From the NCBI RefSeq assembly GCF_016406145.1, contig NZ_CP066306.1, positions 2,914,001 through 2,978,000 on the forward strand: a DNA stretch of 64,000 nt, in the 5' to 3' direction. The stretch comes from Pseudomonas putida (GTDB taxonomy: Bacteria > Pseudomonadota > Gammaproteobacteria > Pseudomonadales > Pseudomonadaceae). The notes below the pieces were generated by a model. It did no database searches. It had not been told where the DNA came from and worked only from the letters and a program-made list of their open reading frames with translations. This document shows, in pieces, positions 44,513 through 53,515 of this stretch; positions within the stretch are counted from its first letter, which is position 1, and each line of letters begins with the position of its first letter. The translations under genes were made by a program, and so were the position numbers.

Positions 44513-46261
44513 TCATGGCTCCGTCACCTGGGCCTTCCTGGGTGCCGGCTTGAGCGAGGATTTCTTCTCCTGCACCACGATGTAGAACTCTTCGCCGTGC
44601 TTGACGGCGCCGTACAGCACGGCCTTTTCGATCAGCTCGCTGCCGCGCAGGTGGCGCAGCATCATCGGATCCTTGCGCAGGTCACGGTACAGCGCCAGGC
44701 ACAGCAGCACCATGACCACCACAAACGGCAACGCTACGACGATGGTCAGGTTCTGCAGGCCGGTAAGCGCTTCCCCGGGGTTACCCGGGTCGCCCAGCGC
44801 GAGCATGATGGCCGCGACGGTCCCGGTCAGTGCCCCCCAGAAAATCACTGTTGCGCGCGAGGGTTGCGTGGTGCCGTGCTCGGACAAGGTACCCATCACC
44901 AGCGATGCCGCATCTGCGCCGGAGACGAAGAAGATCGCCACCAGGATCATGACCAGCACCGAAGTGGCCGAAGCCCAGGGGTAGCTGTCGAGCAACTGAT
45001 ACAGGGCATGGTTGCTGTTCACCGCACCGTCGACGAGTGCGAAGCTGCCTTCGCGCAGGGCATCGATGCCGGCGCCGCCAAAAACGCTGAACCACACCAG
45101 GCTGACCAGGCCTGGCACCAGCAACACGCCGCTGACGAACTGGCGGATGCTGCGCCCGCGGCTGATGCGGGCGATGAACATACCCACAAAGGGCGTCCAG
45201 GAAATCCACCAGGCCCAGTAGAATACGGTCCAGCCGGCCAGCCAGCTGTCCATCGCATCACCACCACTGGCGCTGGTGCGCGCCATCATCTCGGGCAGCA
45301 ACTTGATGTAGACACCGATCGAAGTCGGCAACAGGTTGAGCATCAACAGCGTCGGCCCCACCAGGAAGACGAACAGCGCCAGTGCCAACGCCAGTACCAT
45401 GTTGGTGTTGGACAGCCACTGAATACCTTTGCCGATGCCAGACACGGCCGAAGCAACGAAGGCAATGGTCAACAAGGTGATGATGGTGATGTAGAACAGC
45501 TTGCCGGGCTGTTCGATCCAGCCGTTGTATTCCAACCCGCCCGCAATCTGCAAGGCGCCGAGCCCCAGCGAAGCCGCTGAACCGAACAGGGTGGCGAAGA
45601 TCGCCATCATGTCGATCACCCGCCCGACAGGACCGTTGGCATGCTTGCCGATCAAGGGCCGGAACGCGGTAGAAATCAATTGCGAACGGCCGCGGCGGAA
45701 CGTGCCATAGGCAATTGCCAGCCCGACGATGGCGTACATTGCCCAGGGGTGCAGCGACCAGTGGAACAGCGTGGTCGCCATCGCCACCTGCAGTGCCTCG
45801 TCGGATTGGCCAGCGGCAGTGCCGGGCGGTGGTGAAATGTAGTGTGACAGTGGCTCGGCGACGCCGAAGAACATTAGGCCGATGCCCATGCCCGCGCTGA
45901 ACATCATGGCAACCCAGGAGATCGTGCGAAATTCCGGTGCTTCGCCGTCGCGCCCGAGAGGGATCCTGCCGTAGCGGCTGGCGGCCAGCCACAGCACGAA
46001 GATGACGAACACGGTAGACGTCAGGACGAAAAACCAGCCGAAATTGACGATGACCCAAGATTGCGCAGTGGTAGCGCTCGCGGCGAGGCTGGCTTGGTTG
46101 ACAACACCCCAGGTGATGAAGGCGATCGCCAGCAAGCTGGTGACGCCGAATACCGCCCAGTCGAGCTTGCCTTCAAGGTGGCGGTCCTGCCTGGCCTCGG
46201 CAGTCTTGGACGGGTCGGTGACGCCGAGCGGCGGTGTTTCAACGTTCTCTTGTGTTGCCAT
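44513..46261 (-). CDS. BCCT family betaine/choline/carnitine transporter
   Basis: Protein of 582 residues with 12 membrane segments and the BCCT aromatic signature 'WTVFYWAWWISWTPFVGMFI'; the 'GMGIGLMFFGVAEPLSHY' region is also typical. The C-terminal ~70 residues are a cytoplasmic regulatory-type tail. ATG 46,261 begins 'MATQENVETPPLG'; the further 49 codons upstream are unsupported. The substrate is a quaternary amine or related zwitterion by family only. Confidence 0.9.
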   Translation of the reverse strand: MATQENVETPPLGVTDPSKTAEARQDRHLEGKLDWAVFGVTSLLAIAFITWGVVNQASLAASATTAQSWVIVNFGWFFVLTSTVFVIFVLWLAASRYGRIPLGRDGEAPEFRTISWVAMMFSAGMGIGLMFFGVAEPLSHYISPPPGTAAGQSDEALQVAMATTLFHWSLHPWAMYAIVGLAIAYGTFRRGRSQLISTAFRPLIGKHANGPVGRVIDMMAIFATLFGSAASLGLGALQIAGGLEYNGWIEQPGKLFYITIITLLTIAFVASAVSGIGKGIQWLSNTNMVLALALALFVFLVGPTLLMLNLLPTSIGVYIKLLPEMMARTSASGGDAMDSWLAGWTVFYWAWWISWTPFVGMFIARISRGRSIRQFVSGVLLVPGLVSLVWFSVFGGAGIDALREGSFALVDGAVNSNHALYQLLDSYPWASATSVLVMILVAIFFVSGADAASLVMGTLSEHGTTQPSRATVIFWGALTGTVAAIMLALGDPGNPGEALTGLQNLTIVVALPFVVVMVLLCLALYRDLRKDPMMLRHLRGSELIEKAVLYGAVKHGEEFYIVVQEKKSSLKPAPRKAQVTEP

Positions 46262-46390
46262 CGATGGGCCCTTTTCAGTTTTGCTGCAGGCTTTTGTTGT
46301 TGTAATTGCTAGCGATGCCTGCGCAAGAACCGGGGGCGGCCGCGCTGGAGGCCCCGTGATTATCCTGTGAGCGAAACAGCAGCCCCTATT

Positions 46391-46405
46391 CCAGGACCGT
46401 CCTGG
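46391..46405. promoter_or_regulatory. Palindrome upstream of the BCCT gene
   Basis: CCAGGAC-C-GTCCTGG is a perfect 7-1-7 inverted repeat, 130 bases before the BCCT start and 72 bases beyond the tenA stop. It may be an operator; no factor can be assigned. Confidence 0.4.
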
Positions 46406-46435
46406 CACATCCTCTGAACGACCTGGCGGTCACAT

Positions 46436-46462
46436 TGTGCCGGCCCCGATGGAGCCGGCACA
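46436..46462 (-). terminator. Hairpin after the tenA pair
   Basis: Perfect 9-bp stem TGTGCCGGC / GCCGGCACA with a 9-base loop, beginning 14 bases after the tenA stop on the - strand. No T tract, so a weak or rho-assisted terminator. Confidence 0.5.
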
Positions 46463-46476
46463 GAACCTGAACTGGC

Positions 46477-47136
46477 TCAGACAGCCCCATCCAACCCCAT
46501 CTGCCAGAAGTCCGCCTCCAGCCTCGAAGCCTGGCCAAAAATCGCCGCCAGTTCCACGAACCGTTGCTCGGTCATGCTGCGCGCCGCCAGCTCATCAAGG
46601 TGCTTGCGTGCCGCGGATGCCACGCTCTGGTAGCCCTCGCCGGCGTATTCGCCAATCCACTCGCGGTAAGGGTGATCACTCAGGTCACCGATGTGCGCAG
46701 CGAGCGTGCGGCCGATTTCGGCGTAGCCGATCACGCACGGTGCCAACGCCACATGCAGTTCGAGCAGGTCACCGGCAGCGCCGCAGTCGAGCACGTAACG
46801 GGTGTAGGCGACCGTGGCCTGGTGCTCCGGCGCGGCCTCGACATCGGCCTGCGACAAACCCCAGCGGGCGCACAGGCGCAGGTGCAGTTCGGTTTCGTCG
46901 AGGATTGCAGCCAGGCCAGCCTGGGCCGCGCGGATGTCGGTCGCCAGCCTGCTTTTGTAAGCGGCAAGCGCCCAGGCACGGGCGAACTGGATGAGGAACA
47001 GGTAGTCCTGCACCAGGTAAGTCCGGAACGCGTCTTCGCTCAAGGTGCCCTCACCCATCTGCCGAACGAAGTCGTGGTCCACATAGCTCGACCACTGGGG
47101 CTCGGTGGCGGCCTTCAGGCGCTCGAAGATATCCAT
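46477..47136 (-). CDS. tenA: TenA family protein (aminopyrimidine aminohydrolase-like)
   Basis: Protein of 219 residues with the TenA helical fold. The catalytic cysteine region is 'VALAPCVIGYAEIG', and 'YLVQDYLFLIQFARAWALA' and 'EYAGEGYQ' are conserved. TenA salvages thiamine by hydrolysing amino-pyrimidine breakdown products. Second gene behind the TPP riboswitch, two bases after the first. Confidence 0.9.
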   Translation of the reverse strand: MDIFERLKAATEPQWSSYVDHDFVRQMGEGTLSEDAFRTYLVQDYLFLIQFARAWALAAYKSRLATDIRAAQAGLAAILDETELHLRLCARWGLSQADVEAAPEHQATVAYTRYVLDCGAAGDLLELHVALAPCVIGYAEIGRTLAAHIGDLSDHPYREWIGEYAGEGYQSVASAARKHLDELAARSMTEQRFVELAAIFGQASRLEADFWQMGLDGAV

Positions 47137-47138
47137 CC

Positions 47139-47786
47139 TCAGGCCTCCTGATCGTAGATGGCGTCGAAGAAGGCCAGCTCCAGCGCCACGGTGCGCTGGT
47201 AGAAGTCACTTGCCAGTGCCGGTTCCTTCGGGCCGACGCGGTCCAGTTCGGCCTGCAGGAAGGCGACGAATTCCTGGAATGCCGCATTGTCATGCAGGGT
47301 GATCCACTCGGCGTACACGAAGTTTTCCGGTATCGGTTTTGGTGCCTTCAGCGCCCAGTCCAGGTACAGGCCTTCGGCAACGTTGAGCACTGCCAATGCC
47401 GCCGCATAGGAACGGGTTGCTGCTGCTTCGCGCATGATGGCTTTGAAGCCTTGGGTCGGCACCGTGTCCTTGGGTTCGGTGCGCTGCTGCCGGCTTACGT
47501 CCAGCGCCTGGAAGGCTCGCAGAAAATAGGTGTTTTCATCGCTACTGATCATCCCGGCAAAACGGCCGAAACGCAGGCGGGCATCGAAGGTGTCGGCTGT
47601 GGCGATGGCTGCGCCGAGCAAGGTCAGGAAGCTGTCGAGAAAACGGTGGTCCTGTACCAGGTAGCGGACCATGATCGGGTCCGCCACGCTGCCATTGCAC
47701 AGTTCAGTGACGAAGCGGTGGCCGACAGCAGCCGACCAGGTCGGTTCGCTCTGGCGGCGCAAGGTTTGGGAAAAACGTTCGGTCAT
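47139..47786 (-). CDS. TenA_E-like paralogue
   Basis: Protein of 215 residues of the same fold ('VRYLVQDHRFLDSFLTLLGA', 'NFVYAEWITLHDN') but without the catalytic cysteine motif: the position reads 'VLNVAEGLYLDW'. This is the TenA_E type, thought to act on a different pyrimidine derivative. GGAGGG precedes ATG 47,786. Two bases separate it from tenA, so they form one riboswitch-led unit. Confidence 0.87.
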   Translation of the reverse strand: MTERFSQTLRRQSEPTWSAAVGHRFVTELCNGSVADPIMVRYLVQDHRFLDSFLTLLGAAIATADTFDARLRFGRFAGMISSDENTYFLRAFQALDVSRQQRTEPKDTVPTQGFKAIMREAAATRSYAAALAVLNVAEGLYLDWALKAPKPIPENFVYAEWITLHDNAAFQEFVAFLQAELDRVGPKEPALASDFYQRTVALELAFFDAIYDQEA

Positions 47787-47876
47787 GGTGCTGCCCTCCA
47801 TAGGGTGACAGCGAGGCCGTTATGGTGGAGCATGGAGCGGCCTCGCAGTGAGGCCGGCAAAAAGGCAGGTCGGCAG

Positions 47877-47975
47877 TCCCATCCCTTCGCCGGCATGATC
47901 CGGATCAGGTGCTAAGGGTCACCGCGCTGCAGTGCCAGCGGTTTCTCAGCCCGTTGCCGGGCTCCCCTTGGTGGC
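47877..47975 (-). ncRNA. TPP riboswitch (THI element)
   Basis: On the - strand the conserved THI pieces occur in order: AAGGGGAGCCCGG, GGGCTGAGAAACC, GTGACCCTTAGCACCTGATC and CGGATCATGCCGGCGAAGGG. The aptamer ends about 90 bases before the TenA_E start and lies on the same strand as both tenA genes. It lowers expression when thiamine pyrophosphate is high. A C-G-rich hairpin (CGGCCTC-ACTGC-GAGGCCG) follows and may be the expression platform. Confidence 0.95.
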
Positions 47976-48162
47976 GTGAAGGTATACAGCACCTTCAGGG
48001 CCGCTGTCACGGAGCAAATCACCACAAGCAGCACGTAACAGCCCGACTGCCAGCGCCCTTGTCAGCCAGAAAGAAACCCTGCAAGCAAATGGCCACCAGT
48101 CATTAGCCTGTCATCTTACTGTCGTATTTTCCGGCCTTCACCCAGGGTCGGGAATACCAGCC

Positions 48163-50490
48163 GTGATACGCCGTTTTCTCTCGTCAGCAGGCCTGCTGCG
48201 CCTGTTGATCCTGATGCTCTGTGCAGCCACCCTGACCTTCCTCTGGGGGGTGCACTTCAGCCAGAAGGCCGCCGCGCGCCAGGATGCGCTGATGGCCAAG
48301 GCGGCCGAGCACCAGAACCTCGCCCGCATCGTCGCTGAAAGCCTGCGTCAGCTGGTTGATCGTGCCCAGGCTGTGGGCCGCGTCACCCAGGACGATATGA
48401 AAGCACTGCCCCAAGGCAGCCTGAGCCTGGCACGGTTGCTTGCCGAAGACCCAGTGTTCAAACGCATGGGCCTGTATGACCGTAACGGCAAGCTGCTGTC
48501 AGCCAGCCACGTCAACGAAGTGCCAGAGCTGCCGGACGGCTGGCTGCAGCAGTTGAAACTGCATGTCGCGCACTACGGTTTCAAACCCTTCATGCCGCGT
48601 GTGGAACCGGGCCTCACCCCGTCGGCCCTGCCGAACTGGCGCCTGCCCTTCCTCTTGCCGCTGACCAGCCTGCCAGGCCGCGAGATCGACAAGATCCTGG
48701 TGGTGCAGCTCGATATCGGCTACCTCGCGGTGCTTTTCCAGCACATTGACCTGGGCAATACCGGCCTCATGCGCCTGCTGCAGGACGACGGCCAGGAACG
48801 CCTACGTATCGACACCCGCGGCGTGGTCATGGCTGTTGACGATTTCGAACCCGGCCTGTCGGCACCGGGCAGTGAGTCGGGCCTGCTGATCCAATATGCA
48901 TCCGGCCAGCCCTATCAGAGCCTGTACAGGCGCATAGCCGAGCGCGGTTTCACCATCATCGTCAGCCAGCGCATCGACGAAATCCTCGCCCCCACAGCCC
49001 TGGCGTATTCACGTCAGTTCTGGTTGAACTTGAGCATGACGCTGATGATCCTTGCCAGTCTGGTCTGGACCCTGCGTCTGCTGCACAAGCGCCAAGAGGC
49101 TTTCAGCGCCCTTGAGCATGCGCAACAGGTCAACCAGCAACTGATCGGCCGCCTGGAGGATGCGCACCGTCGCAGCAGCCAGGCGGCCGCCACTGACCAC
49201 CTCAGCGGGTTGCACAACCGCCGCCAGTTCGTCGAGGTGGCGGGCCTTGCGCTGACCCGCCAGCGCGGCAAGCGTCGGCTTATGGCAATCCTGTTCATCG
49301 ACATGGACCGCTTCAAGTCGATCAACGATTCGCTCGGACACAAGATTGGCGACTTGCTGCTGCAGGCCGTGGCCGGGCGCATTCAGCGCCTGCTAGAGCA
49401 AGGCGACGAAGCCTCGCGCTTTGGAGGTGATGAATTCGTGGTACTGCTGGCCGGCGAACGCAGTGAAGAACAGATCAATACCTGGGTGCGCGAACTGGTG
49501 CAAAAACTGTCGGCTACCTACTCCCTCGACGGCCAGGAGGTCAATACCAGCCCCAGTGTCGGCATCAGCATCTGCCCGCGCGACGGCCAGGACATTGACA
49601 GCCTGATCCGCTGCGCCGACGCCGCCATGTATTCGGCCAAGCAGGCCGGGCGTGCCCAGTACCGCTTCTTCGACCCGTCGCTGAACCTTTCCGACATCCA
49701 CGCCTTTACTCTTGAACAAGCCTTTGGCAGTGCCCTGGCCGAGCGTCAGTTCGTGTTGCACTACCAACCGCAAATCCGCCTGGATACCCAGCGCGTGCTG
49801 GGCTATGAAGCCCTGGTACGCTGGGACCACCCGGAATTTGGCCTGCTCTACCCGGACCGCTTCATCGGCTTGGCCGAACGCAGCGGTTTCATCATCGAGC
49901 TGGGCTGGGAAGTGCTGCGCCTGGCCTGCGAAGAGCTGGCACGCTGGGATGTGCAGGGCCGCGACAACCGCCTGGCGGTGAATGTGTCGGCACTGCAGCT
50001 GCGCCAGGCCGACTTCAGCACCCGCCTGCTGAGCAAGTTGCAGTTTTACGGCATCAGCCCGCAGCGCCTGGAGCTGGAAATCACCGAGACCACCATTCTG
50101 GACCCGGAAGGCACAGCGGTTGAACATCTGCACCGCCTGCGCGCGGCCGGCCTGGGCATCAGCCTCGACGACTTCGGGCGTGGCTACGCGGGGTTCGCCC
50201 ACTTGCAGTCACTGCCGCTGAGCAAGCTCAAGATTGACCGGTCGCTGATCGCACCGCTGTCCAACAGCTACGACGACAGCCCGATCGTCTCCTCGACCAT
50301 CATCCTGGCCAAGCGCCTGGGGCTGGAGGTGGTGGCCGAAGGGGTGGAAACCCGCGAACAGGTGGTGTGCCTGAAACTTGCCGGTTGTGATATTGCCCAG
50401 GGCTACCACTTCAGTCGCCCCTTGTCGCCGGCGCAATTGCGTGAATACCCGCCTTTCAACGGCATCGAGGAAAAGCCATGCGTGCTCTGA
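48163..50490 (+). CDS. GGDEF-EAL two-domain c-di-GMP protein
   Basis: Protein of 775 residues: membrane helices at ~10-30 and ~285-305 around a periplasmic region, then GGDEF (~345-505, 'RFGGDEF') and EAL (~525-765, 'GYEALVRWDHPEFG'). The I-site position reads EQGD instead of RxxD, so feedback is likely lost; both active motifs appear intact. GTG start at 48,163. Whether it is mainly a cyclase or phosphodiesterase cannot be told. Confidence 0.9.
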   Translation: MIRRFLSSAGLLRLLILMLCAATLTFLWGVHFSQKAAARQDALMAKAAEHQNLARIVAESLRQLVDRAQAVGRVTQDDMKALPQGSLSLARLLAEDPVFKRMGLYDRNGKLLSASHVNEVPELPDGWLQQLKLHVAHYGFKPFMPRVEPGLTPSALPNWRLPFLLPLTSLPGREIDKILVVQLDIGYLAVLFQHIDLGNTGLMRLLQDDGQERLRIDTRGVVMAVDDFEPGLSAPGSESGLLIQYASGQPYQSLYRRIAERGFTIIVSQRIDEILAPTALAYSRQFWLNLSMTLMILASLVWTLRLLHKRQEAFSALEHAQQVNQQLIGRLEDAHRRSSQAAATDHLSGLHNRRQFVEVAGLALTRQRGKRRLMAILFIDMDRFKSINDSLGHKIGDLLLQAVAGRIQRLLEQGDEASRFGGDEFVVLLAGERSEEQINTWVRELVQKLSATYSLDGQEVNTSPSVGISICPRDGQDIDSLIRCADAAMYSAKQAGRAQYRFFDPSLNLSDIHAFTLEQAFGSALAERQFVLHYQPQIRLDTQRVLGYEALVRWDHPEFGLLYPDRFIGLAERSGFIIELGWEVLRLACEELARWDVQGRDNRLAVNVSALQLRQADFSTRLLSKLQFYGISPQRLELEITETTILDPEGTAVEHLHRLRAAGLGISLDDFGRGYAGFAHLQSLPLSKLKIDRSLIAPLSNSYDDSPIVSSTIILAKRLGLEVVAEGVETREQVVCLKLAGCDIAQGYHFSRPLSPAQLREYPPFNGIEEKPCVL

Positions 50491-50547
50491 AGCCCTCGGT
50501 GGCCTTGCCCGCCAAAGAGCCGGGACAGACGAAACGTTAGGGTTTAT

Positions 50548-50562
50548 TGTGTTGGCAACACA
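50548..50562. promoter_or_regulatory. Palindrome upstream of the tyrosine recombinase
   Basis: TGTGTTG-G-CAACACA is a 7-1-7 inverted repeat ending 18 bases before the recombinase start. It could be an operator or a core site for the recombinase. Confidence 0.45.
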
Positions 50563-50580
50563 CGCTGACACCACCCTCAC

Positions 50581-51531
50581 ATGACTGACATAGAGCGCTA
50601 CGTCCGCGCCGCCACCCGTGACAACACCCGGCGCAGCTATCAGGCTGCCATCGAGCATTTCGAAGCCCACTGGGGCGGTTTTCTCCCGGCCACTGCCGAC
50701 AGCATTGCCCGCTACCTGGCCGATCACGCCGGGCAGCATGCGGTCAGCACCCTGCGCCAACGCCTTGCGGCCCTCAGCCAATGGCACATCAGCCAAGGCT
50801 TCCCCGACCCGACCAAGGCCCCGCTGGTACGCCAGGTCCTGCGCGGTATCCGCACCTTGCACCCGACGCCGCCGAAACAGGCCGCACCGCTGCTGTTGCA
50901 ACACCTGCAAACGGCTGTCGAGCATTTTGAAGAAGAGGCCAGGCTGGCCCGCGAGCAGCATGACCTGCCAGCACTGCGCCGCGCCCGGCGTGACACTGCA
51001 CTGTTGCTGCTGGGCTTCTGGCGAGGGTTTCGCGGTGACGAACTGGCGCGCCTGCGCGTGGAGCACATCCAGGCCGAAGCCGGCGTGGGTATCAGCCTGT
51101 TCCTGCCACGCAGCAAAGGTGACCGTGAAGCGCTTGGCGTACAGCACCGCACGCCGGCACTGAAGGCGCTGTGCCCGGTCGCAGCATACCTGCAGTGGCT
51201 CGAAGTGGCGGGCATCGCCCACGGCCCGGTTTTTCGCAAGCTCGACCGCTGGGGCAACCTGAGCGACACAGCGCTCAACAGCAACAGCCTGGTCGGCCTG
51301 TTGCGGCGCATGCTCCAACGGGCAGGCGTGCCGGCGGCGCTGTACACCGGCCATTCTCTGCGGCGCGGTTTTGCCACCTGGGCCACGGCCAACGGCTGGG
51401 AGTTGAAGTCGCTGATGAGTTACGTGGGCTGGAAGGATGCCAAATCGGCGTTGCGCTATATCGACTCGGCTCAGCGTTTTGGCGAACTGGCCGTATTACC
51501 GGCCAGCCAGGGGCAAGTGCTTATTCCTTGA
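50581..51531 (+). CDS. Tyrosine recombinase / site-specific integrase
   Basis: Protein of 316 residues with a SAM-like N-terminal DNA-binding domain (~1-100) and a catalytic domain holding Arg151 ('GFRGDELARL'), Lys179, His258-x-x-Arg261 ('GHSLRRGFATW'), Trp284 and Tyr293 ('SALRYID'). All five classes of catalytic residue are present. No excisionase, phage gene or obvious att repeat is nearby, so its target is unknown. Ends 11 bases inside the converging fusion gene. Confidence 0.9.
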   Translation: MTDIERYVRAATRDNTRRSYQAAIEHFEAHWGGFLPATADSIARYLADHAGQHAVSTLRQRLAALSQWHISQGFPDPTKAPLVRQVLRGIRTLHPTPPKQAAPLLLQHLQTAVEHFEEEARLAREQHDLPALRRARRDTALLLLGFWRGFRGDELARLRVEHIQAEAGVGISLFLPRSKGDREALGVQHRTPALKALCPVAAYLQWLEVAGIAHGPVFRKLDRWGNLSDTALNSNSLVGLLRRMLQRAGVPAALYTGHSLRRGFATWATANGWELKSLMSYVGWKDAKSALRYIDSAQRFGELAVLPASQGQVLIP

Positions 51532-53245
51532 ACGCGTAGCGGGGAATGCCGCCCACTTCCGGGCGAATCGCATACAGGTCGCCAGCGTCCGGGTAGTGGC
51601 GCAGTTCTGTCGGCGACATGCCGACCCGTGCCGTGGTGATGTACAGCGTACCCATGCCATCGCCACCGAAACAGCAACTGGTCGGGCGCGGTACCGGCAT
51701 CACCACCTGCTCGGTCAAATGGCCGTTGCGGTCATAGCGCAGCAGGCAGCTGCCATTGAACTGACACACCCATAACCCGCCTTCACGATCCAGCGCGATA
51801 CCGTCAGGGCGCCCCAGTTCGGCAGGCGTCTCGGCAAACAGGCTGACCTGCTCCAGCCGCCCTTCGGGCAGATACTCGGCACGGTAGATCGAGCGTGCAG
51901 CGGAGTCGACGAAGAAAACGGTCTGGCCATCGGCCGACCAGGCAATGCCATTGGGCAACGCCATGCCGTCATGGATCACCACATCGTGCAGTTCGCCATC
52001 GAAACGCAGCAGCGCACCGGTCTTGCCACTTGGGCCCTCATCCATCAGGCCGGTGACGAAGCGCCCCTGGGGGTCGCAGGTACCGTCATTGAAGCGGTAA
52101 CTCGGGCGATGATGCACCGGCGCCGAGTACTGGCGCACCTTGCAAGACGACATATCCAGAATGGCAACGCTGGCATCTTCGGTGAAGATCAGGTTGCCCT
52201 GGTCGGTCAGTGCCAACGCACCGATACGTGCAGCGGATTCATAAAGGTTCTCGACCTCGCCATCCGGTAACAGCCGGTGAATCCGCCCGCCGGTAATATC
52301 GATGAAATACAACGCACCCGTGCGCGCATCCCACACAGGGCTTTCACCAAGGTCGGCACGGGTGTTGGCGACCTTGGTCGGTACGTAATGACATTCCTTG
52401 ATGAGGCTCCAGCGTTCAGCCACTTCGCCCAGGCTCGAAGCCTCTACCCGCGCCAGGTCACGCGGGTAGCTCACGCCGCTGTTCTCGCTGAAGCGCGTGG
52501 CGGTGAACTGGCCATTGCTGGCACGCAGGATGTACCCGGTATCCCGGCAAAGCGCACTGGCCAGGTACAGCACGCCCGGTGTCACCCATTGCGGCTTGAG
52601 TTCTTCCGGCGGCTGGGTCACGCCCCACATACGGGTTTTGGCCACTGGCGAGACCGCATTGACCAGGATGCCGTGTTCCAGCCCTTCCATGCTCAATGCG
52701 TTCATGATGCCCACCTGGGCCATCTTGCCCGCCGAGTACGCGACCAGGCCTGGCTGGGCATAGCGCTGATACATGGCGCGGTCCGAGGTGGTGAGGACTA
52801 TGCGTGGTGCCTCGGCTTGCTTGAGGTGCTTCCAGGCATGCTTGGCGAGCCACACCGGGGCGTGCACGCTGATGCCCAGTGCGCGATCGAGAAACGCCTG
52901 TTCCTGTGTCTCGATGCCTTGGTAATCGACCCAGCCGGCGTTGTGGATGAGAATATCCAGCGCGCCGAAATGCGCGATGGCCAGTTCCACCAGTTCTCGG
53001 CATTCTTCTTCGTTTTCCAGGTGGCCGACATGAGCGACCACATCAAAACCCTGGCCCCGCAGGGTTTCGAGTGCGACGCTGACCGCCGCCGGGTTCTGAC
53101 CTTCGCCCGAGCGATCAGTGCCCAGGTCGCTGATGACTACCCGCGCTCCCCGCGCGGCCAGCGCCATGGCGTAATCCAGGCCCAGGCCCTGGGCGGCACC
53201 GGTGACGATGGCGACTTTATCTTTGAATGGGTCTGTGCTTGGCAT
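51521..53245 (-). CDS. SDR dehydrogenase fused to SMP-30/gluconolactonase-like lactonase
   Basis: Single chain of 574 residues. Residues ~8-250 are a short-chain dehydrogenase: 'TGAAQGLGLDYA' NAD site, 'NAG' and the Tyr170-x-x-x-Lys174 pair ('YSAGK'). Residues ~298-574 are an SMP-30 beta-propeller: 'LGESPVWDARTGALYFID' metal Glu, 'RFNDGTCDPQGRFVTG', 'LPNGIAWSADG' and 'RPDGIALDREGGLWV'. A sugar-like oxidation to a lactone followed by hydrolysis would fit, but the substrate is unknown. Divergent from the LysR gene. Confidence 0.9.
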   Translation of the reverse strand: MPSTDPFKDKVAIVTGAAQGLGLDYAMALAARGARVVISDLGTDRSGEGQNPAAVSVALETLRGQGFDVVAHVGHLENEEECRELVELAIAHFGALDILIHNAGWVDYQGIETQEQAFLDRALGISVHAPVWLAKHAWKHLKQAEAPRIVLTTSDRAMYQRYAQPGLVAYSAGKMAQVGIMNALSMEGLEHGILVNAVSPVAKTRMWGVTQPPEELKPQWVTPGVLYLASALCRDTGYILRASNGQFTATRFSENSGVSYPRDLARVEASSLGEVAERWSLIKECHYVPTKVANTRADLGESPVWDARTGALYFIDITGGRIHRLLPDGEVENLYESAARIGALALTDQGNLIFTEDASVAILDMSSCKVRQYSAPVHHRPSYRFNDGTCDPQGRFVTGLMDEGPSGKTGALLRFDGELHDVVIHDGMALPNGIAWSADGQTVFFVDSAARSIYRAEYLPEGRLEQVSLFAETPAELGRPDGIALDREGGLWVCQFNGSCLLRYDRNGHLTEQVVMPVPRPTSCCFGGDGMGTLYITTARVGMSPTELRHYPDAGDLYAIRPEVGGIPRYAFKE

Positions 53246-53322
53246 TGTAGAGCCCTTCCGATTCTCCTTTTTTACGATAACAATAAAAAAATCAATGACT
53301 TAATATTAAAAGCATGCAACTT

Positions 53323-53341
53323 TGATATCTGCTGGATATCA
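53323..53341. promoter_or_regulatory. LysR-type operator candidate between divergent genes
   Basis: TGATATC-TGCTG-GATATCA is a perfect 7-5-7 inverted repeat in the AT-rich 270-base gap between the SDR fusion and the LysR gene, consistent with a LysR T-N11-A box. Confidence 0.6.
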
Positions 53342-53515
53342 CCTGAGACCCGCCACCTTGCGATGCACCCCGACCCTTAGTGTCAAGCCCCGGATGAGCC
53401 GTTTACAGCAGAGGCTTTGTCGCCGCGATGCCACGCACTATCATGGCCGCCTTGCACGGTCGGCCGCCGGAGAACGCTTTCCCGGCCCCCGTTCGACTCG
53501 ATGAAGGAACGTAGA

